From positions 1 through 5,860 of the forward strand of contig URTP01000125.1 in NCBI GenBank assembly GCA_900550835.1: a stretch of DNA of 5,860 nucleotides, in the 5' to 3' direction. This document shows positions 1 through 5,477 of this stretch, piece by piece. Position numbers and translations under genes: made by a program. Numbering within the stretch: position 1 is the stretch's first letter; each line of letters begins with the position of its first letter. Below the pieces are notes generated by a model that saw only the letters and a program-made list of their open reading frames with translations, was not told the origin of the DNA and made no database searches. This DNA comes from an uncultured Collinsella sp. GTDB taxonomy: Bacteria; Actinomycetota; Coriobacteriia; Coriobacteriales; Coriobacteriaceae.

Positions 1-2
1 CC

Positions 3-1637
3 CGTTGGGCGCCGCCGGTCTTCGACGTGGACGGCGTGCGTATCGCCGTGATCTTCGACTTGGACCGCGAGCTCGAGATGCTGCCGACCGGCGTCGACCT
101 CATCGTCTATTTTCAGTTCAACGCGTTTGATATGACCGACCGCGAGACGGCCGCCATCGCCGCCGTTCGCAGCGGTGCCTACCGTAAGATCGCGTCCAAG
201 CGCAGCGTATGGTTTGCCTGGATGGCACCGGTCGGTGCCTATGACGAGTCGGTGTATACCGGCGGGTCGTTTGTGCTCGACGACTGCGGGCGCGTAGTGG
301 CCCAAGCGCCGTGCTTTGAGGAGAGCCTGCTGGTTCAGGAGATTCAGCGCGGCGTAATGCTCGATGCTTTGGAGGACCACGAGCTGCCCGAGTTTCGTTC
401 CGAGGAGTGGTTGTGGCAGGCGCTGGTGCTCGCTGTGCGCGATAACGCCCGTGCCCATGGTACGTCGCGCGCCGTGGTGGCGCTCGAGGGCGATCTGCCG
501 TCGTCCCTACTTGCGGCGCTGGCTGTCGATGCATTGGGCTCGCGCAACGTGATCGGCCTGGTGCTGGACCGCAACCGCATCTTTACGCCGGCGCAGGAAG
601 AGGCCGAGACCGCTCGTTGCGCCGCCGTTCGCGCGATTGCCGAGCGTCTGCATATTCGCACGGTTGAGCGCGATGCGCCGGATGCGGCGCGCGTACTCGA
701 CCGCGATGTGTCGGCGGGCGATGCCCAGCGCCTGCGTTCGCGTGCGCTGGGCCTCATGCTGGAGGACACGGCGCTCGAGCTGGGCGCGATGGCTCTGAGC
801 CCGCTTTCCAAGACCGAGTACGCGTTGGCGGCACCGGCGCTTTGCGGTGGCTACCAGGGCGATTACGCGCCCTTTGGCGATGTGTATCTGTCGACCCTCG
901 AGTTTGTGGCGCGCGTACGCAACCGTACGTCTGCCGTGGTGCCCCAAGAGCTCGTGACGCTCAACGCGGTGGAAGATTGCATGGAGCGCGTGCTGGCACA
1001 GGCGCTCTCGACGCTTGACGGTCCGGTCGACATGCTCGACCGCGCGGCGCAGCTGCTCGGTGGGCTCGAGCCGGGCGAGGTCGATGGTGCGCTTGAGTCG
1101 CACGTGGACCGCAACCGACCCTTCGACGACATCCCAATGGCCGCCGGCAAGCCCGAAGCTTGCTCGCTGCTGCTGATGCTCGTGCGTCAGGGCGAGGCCG
1201 CCCGCCGCATGCTGCCGACGGCGCCGATCGTCTCGGCCCGTTCGTTTGTCGAGCGCGCCTGGCCGTACATGCTCGCGTGGTCCGACCTGGGGCTGAGCGG
1301 CAAGGAACGCATGACGGTCGATTCGCTGGCGCGCGCTGAGGTGAACCGCTTTGCCGACGAGGATACAAGCGAGCGCATGCGTGGCGAGATGATGGGCATA
1401 TTGGGTGACCTGTTGGGTATTTCGCCCGAGCAGATGGAGGAGCTGCGCTCCGAGGATGGCCAGCGTCGTCTGCATGAGGGTATGAAAAAGTTTGAGGGCG
1501 AGGTCCAGGACGCCATCGAAAAGATGATGGGCGGTCAGGGCGGACCGCAGGGCGGGCCCCAGGGCGGGCCCCAGGGCACGCCGATGCCGCAGCCGCCGGT
1601 GGATCCGAGGCAGTTCCCATTCTTTAGCCAGAACTAA
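3..1637 (+). CDS. NadE-like protein (degenerate glutamine-dependent NAD+ synthetase homologue), 5' end outside window
   Basis: The frame is open to the left edge, so the true start is upstream; the GTG at 27 is probably internal. Residue numbers here count from that GTG. Residues 1-110 resemble the end of a nitrilase-type glutaminase domain: GVRIAVIFDLD aligns with the family's GVRVGVLICED, and YTGGSFVLDDCGRV with the family's FDGGSFVLDADGRV. Residues 130-310 resemble the NAD synthetase domain (AALAVDALGSRNV, then SKTE, then APFGDV), and 380-412 resemble its closing segment (IVSARSFVERAWP). Family enzymes amidate nicotinate adenine dinucleotide to NAD+ using glutamine and ATP. Here the glutaminase nucleophile Cys is replaced by Asp11, the ATP loop SGGxDS reads EGDLPS (154-159), and GDMAGG reads GGYQGD. 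Catalysis is therefore unlikely. A helical, charged C-terminal extension (about 424-500) ends in GGPQ repeats and FPFFSQN. Homology is fairly sure; the pseudoenzyme status is inferred from motif loss, and the real role is unknown. Confidence 0.7.
   Translation, partial: RWAPPVFDVDGVRIAVIFDLDRELEMLPTGVDLIVYFQFNAFDMTDRETAAIAAVRSGAYRKIASKRSVWFAWMAPVGAYDESVYTGGSFVLDDCGRVVAQAPCFEESLLVQEIQRGVMLDALEDHELPEFRSEEWLWQALVLAVRDNARAHGTSRAVVALEGDLPSSLLAALAVDALGSRNVIGLVLDRNRIFTPAQEEAETARCAAVRAIAERLHIRTVERDAPDAARVLDRDVSAGDAQRLRSRALGLMLEDTALELGAMALSPLSKTEYALAAPALCGGYQGDYAPFGDVYLSTLEFVARVRNRTSAVVPQELVTLNAVEDCMERVLAQALSTLDGPVDMLDRAAQLLGGLEPGEVDGALESHVDRNRPFDDIPMAAGKPEACSLLLMLVRQGEAARRMLPTAPIVSARSFVERAWPYMLAWSDLGLSGKERMTVDSLARAEVNRFADEDTSERMRGEMMGILGDLLGISPEQMEELRSEDGQRRLHEGMKKFEGEVQDAIEKMMGGQGGPQGGPQGGPQGTPMPQPPVDPRQFPFFSQN
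1539..1574 (+). repeat. Three tandem 12-bp units encoding GGPQ
   Basis: Units at 1539-1550, 1551-1562 and 1563-1574 each encode Gly-Gly-Pro-Gln. The last two are identical (GGCGGGCCCCAG) and the first differs at two positions. A partial GGQ precedes them and GTPMPQPP follows. This gives the NadE-like protein a low-complexity, probably disordered tail (residues 502-525). The near identity at DNA level suggests recent slippage duplication, so copy number may vary between strains. Confidence 0.85.
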
Positions 1638-1669
1638 AAAGGTTACGCGGTTTTGCCAAACCGCGTAAC
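1636..1669 (-). terminator. Rho-independent terminator, oriented for minus-strand transcription
   Basis: A perfect 12-bp stem pairs 1642-1653 (GTTACGCGGTTT) with 1658-1669 (AAACCGCGTAAC) around a TGCC loop. On the plus strand an A5 run (1636-1640) precedes it and no T run follows. Read on the minus strand, the hairpin is followed after one base by T5, the classic intrinsic terminator layout. It starts at the stop codon of the plus-strand NadE-like gene. It may impede plus-strand transcription as well, but the U-tract serves RNA coming from the right. Confidence 0.7.
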
Positions 1670-1814
1670 GAGTTGACGCTGCGCGCCCGCCAGAGCGGCA
1701 ATCTGCCTTTCAATCGTCGGGCATGACCACCAGGTCAATGCCCTCCTCTTTCAAGGCACCTTGCTCGCTCTGGTGGGCGCTCGCTTGCGTATGCTCAACC
1801 TACAATTCGATCTC
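1636..1814 (-). ncRNA. Candidate structured non-coding RNA with rod-like fold
   Basis: No convincing protein gene lies here, but 1672-1799 folds on itself almost end to end. Pairings are: 1795-1799 with 1672-1676; 1787-1789 with 1677-1679; 1766-1780 with 1683-1697 (15 positions, one non-Watson-Crick); 1761-1764 with 1698-1701; 1755-1758 with 1704-1707; then a symmetric 11/11-nt internal bubble (1744-1754 and 1708-1718); then an apical hairpin 1719-1743 (10 bp, one bulge, 4-nt loop). On the minus strand a TATAAG -10-like hexamer (1821-1826) lies upstream and a terminator ends at 1636, predicting an RNA of about 180 nt. The rod with an internal bubble recalls 6S RNA in outline only, since the apical arm is much shorter. 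The fold is seen directly; expression and strand are inferred. The single imperfect pair (1689/1774) is G-U on the plus strand and A-C on the minus strand, which argues mildly against the minus strand. Confidence 0.35.
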
Positions 1815-1817
1815 GGC

Positions 1818-1847
1818 TGACTTATAGGGCTAGCATTGTGTTATTCT
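1818..1847 (+). promoter_or_regulatory. Promoter of ruvCAB (extended -10)
   Basis: The -10 element is TATTCT at 1842-1847 with an extended TG motif at 1839-1840 (TGTTATTCT). A weak -35 candidate, TGACTT at 1818-1823, lies 18 bases upstream. The predicted start point near 1854 gives a leader of roughly 60 nt to the ruvC start codon. The overlap with the adjoining LexA-type box supports the assignment. Confidence 0.55.
1821..1826 (-). promoter_or_regulatory. Possible minus-strand -10 box (TATAAG)
   Basis: The minus strand reads TATAAG here, 5 of 6 matches to TATAAT. It is placed so that transcription would start near 1814, just before the rod-like structure. No good -35 hexamer is visible 16-18 bases upstream, so support is weak and mostly positional. 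If real, it is divergent from the ruvC promoter, and its -35 region touches the LexA-type box. Confidence 0.25.
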
Positions 1848-1861
1848 AGAACAGACGTTCG
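1848..1861 (+). promoter_or_regulatory. LexA (SOS) operator upstream of ruvC
   Basis: AGAACAGACGTTCG contains the perfect inverted repeat GAAC-N4-GTTC, with RNRY-compatible central bases (AGAC). This is the known LexA box type of Bacillus and Actinobacteria (CGAACRNRYGTTYC); only the outermost bases differ. It begins directly after the -10 hexamer and covers the predicted transcription start, where bound repressor would block initiation. ruv genes are SOS-induced in several bacteria, so the target fits. No LexA gene is in the window and binding has not been shown. Confidence 0.7.
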
Positions 1862-1916
1862 TGAATAGCGCGCGGGGGCTTGTCTCGCGCCGTGCTTGTG
1901 GCGAGGGGAGGTTGGC

Positions 1917-2438
1917 TTGGTTATCTTGGGTATCGACCCCGGTTTGGCCCATACGGGCTGGGGGATTATCGAGGAGAGACGCGGCGAGGTCCGCTGCCGT
2001 GCCTACGGTTGCATCGAGACCAGCGCGGGCAGTCCGCTCGCGGTGCGCCTGTCGCATATCGCTCGAGACCTCAAGGGTGTCGTGGAGCGCTACCGCCCCG
2101 ATACCGCTGCTATCGAGAGCATTTACTTTGGCGCCAACGTTCGCTCGGCCATCCCTACGGCGCATGCCCGCGGTGCTGCGCTCGTGGCGCTTTCGGAATG
2201 CGCGCTCGAGATTGGCGAGTACACGCCTATGCAGATTAAGCAGGCTGTTGTGGGCACCGGCGCCGCGGACAAACGACAGGTCGCGTATATGGTTCGTACG
2301 CTCACACAGCTCGATCACGACCCGCATCCCGACCATGCCGCCGATGCCTTGGCCTGCGCCATCTGCCACGTTAACCTCAGTCGCACCCGGGCGCTTACCG
2401 GCGGCGAGTTCTATCAACAGAGAGGAACCGGATACTGA
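1917..2438 (+). CDS. ruvC: Crossover junction endodeoxyribonuclease RuvC
   Basis: RuvC is the dimeric Mg2+-dependent nuclease that cuts Holliday junctions symmetrically in the cytoplasm, acting with RuvAB. The 173-residue length is normal. The N-terminus reads VILGIDPGLAHTGWG, a family signature with catalytic Asp7; Glu67 lies in TAAIESIYFG. The C-terminal motif PDHAADALACAICH supplies His140 and Asp143, a histidine variant of the acidic quartet also known from Thermus RuvC. The TTG at 1917 was chosen because a strong Shine-Dalgarno (GGGGAGG, 1905-1911) sits 5 bases upstream and the protein then starts at the usual place. An upstream TTG at 1896 would add seven residues across that site. The gene is first in a ruvC-ruvA-ruvB operon behind an SOS-type promoter, and its TGA stop shares one base with the ruvA ATG. 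Confidence 0.96.
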   Translation: MVILGIDPGLAHTGWGIIEERRGEVRCRAYGCIETSAGSPLAVRLSHIARDLKGVVERYRPDTAAIESIYFGANVRSAIPTAHARGAALVALSECALEIGEYTPMQIKQAVVGTGAADKRQVAYMVRTLTQLDHDPHPDHAADALACAICHVNLSRTRALTGGEFYQQRGTGY

Positions 2439-3058
2439 TGATCTCCCAGCTCCATGGAACGCTTGTCGAGGCCACGATGAGCTCGGCCGTTGTCGATGTA
2501 TCGGGCGTGGGCTTTGAGCTCGGCATCTCGGGCAGCACTGCCGCCACGCTGCCTACGCCCGGCGGTGAGGTTCGCCTTTATACCCGTATGCAGGTGCGCG
2601 AGGACGCCATGACGCTCTTTGGCTTTGCCTCCAAGGACGAGCGCACGATGTTCGATCGGCTCGTGTCCGTCTCGGGTGTCGGTCCGCGCCTGGCACTTGC
2701 CGTGCTCTCCACCTATACCGTGGGACAGCTGTATTCCCTGGTGATGGCCGAGGATGACAAAGGCATGGCCAAGGTTCCCGGTGTGGGCAAAAAGACCGCG
2801 CAGCGTCTCATCTTGGAACTCAAGAGCACTTTTGCCAAGGACAAGGGCTTTGTGCCGGTCGACTTGATTCCCGGCCAAGTTTCGATGCCGGTTCCCGCCG
2901 CCGCTCCTTCGGCGATCGATGATGCCCGCGCGGCGCTCCTTTCCATGGGCTTTAGCCCGCAGGAGACCGATGTTGCCCTGAGCGGGTATGATGGGCAGAA
3001 TATGCGTGTCGAGGATTTGCTCGGCGCGGCGCTTAAGCGACTTGGAATGGATGCGTGA
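2438..3058 (+). CDS. ruvA: Holliday junction branch migration complex subunit RuvA
   Basis: RuvA binds four-way junctions as a tetramer, holds them open and square, and loads two RuvB motor rings. At 206 residues it is close to the E. coli protein (203). The N-terminal OB-fold domain (1-63) starts MISQLHGTLVE and ends near REDAMTLFGF, including the acidic-pin residues Glu55 and Asp56. Two helix-hairpin-helix motifs follow, SVSGVGPRLA (about 77-86) and KVPGVGKKTAQRL (112-124), both giving sequence-independent DNA contacts. After a Pro/Ala linker (about 145-158), the C-terminal domain III (160-206) is the RuvB-contacting part. The ATG overlaps the ruvC stop (TGATG), with AGAGGA at 2421-2426 as a ribosome site, suggesting translational coupling. 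No anomaly is seen. Confidence 0.97.
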   Translation: MISQLHGTLVEATMSSAVVDVSGVGFELGISGSTAATLPTPGGEVRLYTRMQVREDAMTLFGFASKDERTMFDRLVSVSGVGPRLALAVLSTYTVGQLYSLVMAEDDKGMAKVPGVGKKTAQRLILELKSTFAKDKGFVPVDLIPGQVSMPVPAAAPSAIDDARAALLSMGFSPQETDVALSGYDGQNMRVEDLLGAALKRLGMDA

Positions 3059-4125
3059 TGTGGGAAGCCGATGACTCTCAGGACCTGTGGGCGACGTCCG
3101 GCAACTCGCCGGCGGCATCCATGGCGCATGGCGAGCGCATGGTGGGCTCGGAGCTGACGCCCGAGGACCTCGATGTCGACCGTACCCTGCGCCCTCAGCG
3201 CCTGGATGACTACTGCGGCCAGGAGCACATCAAACAGAGCCTTCGCGTGCTGATCGAGGCCGCACAGAGCCGCGGTGAGACACTCGATCACGTGATCTTC
3301 TCGGGCCCTCCGGGCCTGGGCAAGACCACGCTGGCTACCGTTATCGCCAACGAGCTGGGCGCTCAGATAAAAACGACGAGTGGTCCGGCCATCGCGCGTA
3401 CGGGGGACCTGGCGGCTATTCTTACCAACTTGCAGCCGGGTGACGTGTTGTTTATTGACGAGATCCATCGTCTGAACCGTTCGGTCGAGGAAGTCCTGTA
3501 TCCCGCCATGGAGGACTTTGCGCTCGATATCGTGATCGGTAAAGGCCCGGCCGCACGTTCGATTCGCCTGGATATCCCCAAGTTTACGCTGGTGGCGGCA
3601 ACGACCCGCTCGGGTATGCTGACCGGCCCGCTACGCGACCGCTTTGGCATCTCGTATCGCCTGGACTACTACACCGTCGAGGAGCTCGCCCAGATCGTGA
3701 CGCGCTCGGCAACCATCCTGGGCGTGACGATTGACCGTCCGAGCGCGCTCGAGATCGGCTCGCGTTCGCGTGGTACGCCGCGCTTGGCCAACCGTCTGCT
3801 CAAGCGCGTGCGCGACTATGCGCAGGTGCGCGGCAACGGCCCTATTGAGCTTGATATTTGCCGTCAGGCGCTCGAGTTCTTCGAGATCGACGAGCTCGGC
3901 CTGGACTGGATGGACATTCGCATCTTGGAGACGCTTGCCAAGACGTTCTCCGGCCGTGCCGTGGGCTTGACGACCCTTGCCAGCGCGGTGGGCGAGGACC
4001 CGGGTACGCTCGAGGATGTCTACGAACCCTATCTGCTGCAGTGCGGGTTGATGATTCGCACGCCTCAGGGCCGTCAGGCAACGCTTCGCACCTTTGAGCA
4101 TTTGGGTATCGAGCCAGCCGTTTAG
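3058..4125 (+). CDS. ruvB: Holliday junction branch migration ATPase RuvB
   Basis: RuvB is the AAA+ hexameric motor that pumps DNA through the RuvA-bound junction using ATP. The 355 residues include Walker A GPPGLGKT (83-90), Walker B LFIDEIH (131-137), sensor 1 ATTRSG (181-186), the PLRDRFGI segment (191-198), the sensor-2 region GTPRLANRLLKRVRD (239-253), and a C-terminal winged-helix domain (about 280-350). The conserved core begins at LRPQRLDDYCGQ (residue 45), so the N-terminal extension of about 44 residues is longer than in E. coli. The ATG at 3058 overlaps the ruvA stop as TGATG, exactly like the ruvC/ruvA junction, which favours it over the GTG at 3055. Met22 (3121) could give a shorter form but has no visible ribosome site. 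No strong Shine-Dalgarno precedes 3058, so coupling to ruvA translation is likely. Confidence 0.97.
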   Translation: MWEADDSQDLWATSGNSPAASMAHGERMVGSELTPEDLDVDRTLRPQRLDDYCGQEHIKQSLRVLIEAAQSRGETLDHVIFSGPPGLGKTTLATVIANELGAQIKTTSGPAIARTGDLAAILTNLQPGDVLFIDEIHRLNRSVEEVLYPAMEDFALDIVIGKGPAARSIRLDIPKFTLVAATTRSGMLTGPLRDRFGISYRLDYYTVEELAQIVTRSATILGVTIDRPSALEIGSRSRGTPRLANRLLKRVRDYAQVRGNGPIELDICRQALEFFEIDELGLDWMDIRILETLAKTFSGRAVGLTTLASAVGEDPGTLEDVYEPYLLQCGLMIRTPQGRQATLRTFEHLGIEPAV

Positions 4126-4181
4126 AGACGGGTTTGTTTTGGCTGGTCTGTAGGCTATCGCTGGGCATCGGGTAAACATAT

Positions 4182-4207
4182 CGCCGTTCGTCGGTTACGG
4201 GCGTTTT
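4182..4207 (+). terminator. Weak intrinsic terminator after ruvB
   Basis: CGCCGT (4182-4187) pairs with ACGGGCG (4197-4203), leaving one bulged G, around a 9-nt loop. TTTT follows at 4204-4207. Position between ruvB and fhs and the trailing T run fit a terminator, but the stem is short and the T run brief, so read-through is plausible. The T run overlaps the -35 region of the putative fhs promoter. Confidence 0.4.
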
Positions 4208-4231
4208 ACTATTGCGCGCCCGTGCTATGCT
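4204..4231 (+). promoter_or_regulatory. Putative fhs promoter (extended -10)
   Basis: TATGCT at 4226-4231 is preceded by TG at 4223-4224, an extended -10 motif. The -35 region is poor: TTTTAC (4204-4209) with a 16-base spacer, or TTTACT (4205-4210) with 15. The predicted start near 4238 leaves a leader of about 34 nt, too short for a riboswitch such as the tetrahydrofolate class. Confidence 0.45.
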
Positions 4232-4271
4232 GGATTGGTCTTTTTCTCATCCGGTAACGAAAGGACCGCCC

Positions 4272-5477
4272 ATGCCTACTGACATCGAAATCGCACGTTC
4301 TGTTACGCCGCTGCCCATTACCGAGGTGGCCAAGAACGCCGGCGTCGACGTTAAGCATCTGATTCCGTACGGCTTCGACAAGGCTAAGGTCGACTATTCC
4401 CTGCTCAACGAGCCGACCGACCACCAGGCCAAGCTTGTTCTCGTGACCGCTATCAATCCCACGCCCGCAGGCGAGGGCAAGACCACCACGACCATCGGCC
4501 TGGCCGACGGCCTGCGTCGTCGCGGCGTCAAGAGCGCCGTGGCCCTGCGCGAGCCTTCGCTCGGTCCCGTCTTTGGCATCAAGGGCGGTGCCGCTGGTGG
4601 CGGCTGGGCGCAGGTCATCCCCATGGAGGACATCAACCTGCACTTTACCGGCGACTTCCATGCTATTGGTGCCGCCAATAACCTGCTGGCAGCCATGCTC
4701 GACAACCATATTCAGCAGGGCAACCAGCTCGGCATCGACGTTAAGCGCATCACTTGGAAGCGCGTTGTCGACATGAACGACCGTCAGCTGCGCCACGTCA
4801 TCGACGGCATTGGCGGTAAGGCCCAGGGCGTGCCGCGCGAGGACGGCTTCGATATCACCGTTGCCTCCGAGGTCATGGCAATCCTGTGCCTGTCCACGAG
4901 CATCAACGATCTTAAGGAGCGCCTGGGCGAGATTGTTGTCGGCTACAGCTTTGCTGGCGAGCCCGTTCGCGCCCGTGATCTTAAGGCTCAGGGTGCCATG
5001 GCGGCCCTGCTCAAGGACGCGCTCAAGCCCAATCTGGTGCAGACGCTCGAGGGTACGCCCGCGTTTGTCCACGGCGGTCCCTTCGCCAATATTGCCCACG
5101 GCTGCAACTCCATCATGGCCACCCGAATGGCCATGCGCTTTGGTGATGTCGCGATTACCGAGGCCGGCTTTGGTGCCGACCTGGGTGCCGAGAAGTTCCT
5201 CGACATCAAGTGCCGCATGACGGGCGTTCGCCCCAGCGCTGTCGTGGTCGTCGCCACTGCCCGCGCGCTTAAGTACAACGGCGGTGTTGCCAAGGCCGAC
5301 CTCAACGACGAGAACCTCGAGGCCCTCAAGGCCGGCATGCCCAACCTGCTGCGCCACGTCGACAACATCCAGAACGTCTACGGTCTACCCTGCGTGGTCG
5401 CCATCAACCGCTTCCCGACGGACACCGAGCTTTACCGTCTGCTTACGACAAAGCCGGAGGAAGTGAGCAAGCCATGA
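4272..5477 (+). CDS. fhs: Formate-tetrahydrofolate ligase, 3'-truncated and fused to foreign tail
   Basis: The enzyme makes 10-formyl-tetrahydrofolate from formate, tetrahydrofolate and ATP in one-carbon metabolism. Seen here: the N-terminal PLPITEVAKNAG, the ATP-binding NPTPAGEGKTTTTIGLADGL (62-81), LREPSLGPVFGIKGGAAGGG (92-111), the FTGDFHAI segment (125-132), GGPFANIAHGCNS (268-280) and VVAINRFPTDTE (375-386). ATG 4272 has AAAGGA six bases upstream (4260-4265). Family members are about 555 residues, but this frame has 401, and identity stops at Glu386. The last 15 residues (LYRLLTTKPEEVSKP) do not resemble the family, and their codons shift in style. The missing region carries the C-terminal domain with part of the folate site, so the product should be inactive. 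The TGA stop overlaps the next gene's ATG (ATGA). The cause is a mobile-element insertion, a rearrangement or an assembly chimera. Confidence 0.93.
   Translation: MPTDIEIARSVTPLPITEVAKNAGVDVKHLIPYGFDKAKVDYSLLNEPTDHQAKLVLVTAINPTPAGEGKTTTTIGLADGLRRRGVKSAVALREPSLGPVFGIKGGAAGGGWAQVIPMEDINLHFTGDFHAIGAANNLLAAMLDNHIQQGNQLGIDVKRITWKRVVDMNDRQLRHVIDGIGGKAQGVPREDGFDITVASEVMAILCLSTSINDLKERLGEIVVGYSFAGEPVRARDLKAQGAMAALLKDALKPNLVQTLEGTPAFVHGGPFANIAHGCNSIMATRMAMRFGDVAITEAGFGADLGAEKFLDIKCRMTGVRPSAVVVVATARALKYNGGVAKADLNDENLEALKAGMPNLLRHVDNIQNVYGLPCVVAINRFPTDTELYRLLTTKPEEVSKP
5427..5433. other. Breakpoint between host fhs and foreign DNA
   Basis: The FTHFS family pattern holds through Glu386 (codon 5427-5429) and fails from 5430 on. 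Codons downstream include ACA, CCA, AAA, GTA, CTA, TTA and AGG, which are scarce in the window's upstream genes. The breakpoint is interior to coding sequence on both sides: fhs on the left, and apparently the C-terminal end of another gene on the right. No att-like repeat, transposon end or recombinase gene is visible beside it. The exact base may shift by a few positions through microhomology. Confidence 0.75.

Noticed and set aside
27..29. GTG as the real start of the NadE-like gene
   Set aside because: The frame continues upstream to the window edge with sensible residues (APPVFDVDG) and the glutaminase domain would otherwise lack most of its length.
507..1475. Long minus-strand open frame (322 codons) opposite the NadE-like gene
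   Set aside because: The composition is that of an antisense shadow (Arg/His/Ala/Gln rich), with no ribosome site and no recognisable domain; the plus frame carries NadE similarity.
1710..1799. Minus-strand open frame of 29 codons ending in a plausible C-terminus (EEGIDLVVMPDD)
   Set aside because: It has no ATG or GTG start giving more than a few residues, a stop lies directly upstream at 1800-1802, and it coincides with the rod-like structure. It could be the remnant of a lost leftward gene, but one short frame is not enough to call.
1896..1916. Upstream TTG start for ruvC
   Set aside because: It would make the strong GGGGAGG ribosome site part of the coding region and add residues before the conserved RuvC N-terminus; TTG 1917 is correctly spaced.
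4212..4271. Upstream TTG start for fhs
   Set aside because: It would place the putative -10 element and the AAAGGA ribosome site inside the gene; ATG 4272 fits both spacing and family N-terminus.
4126..4271. Tetrahydrofolate riboswitch upstream of fhs
   Set aside because: The predicted leader is only about 34 nt and the gap contains a terminator-like hairpin and a promoter instead of an aptamer-sized fold.
4209..5357. Long minus-strand open frame (382 codons) opposite fhs
   Set aside because: fhs is unmistakable on the plus strand; long antisense frames are expected opposite GC-rich genes with biased third positions, and the peptide shows no family motif.
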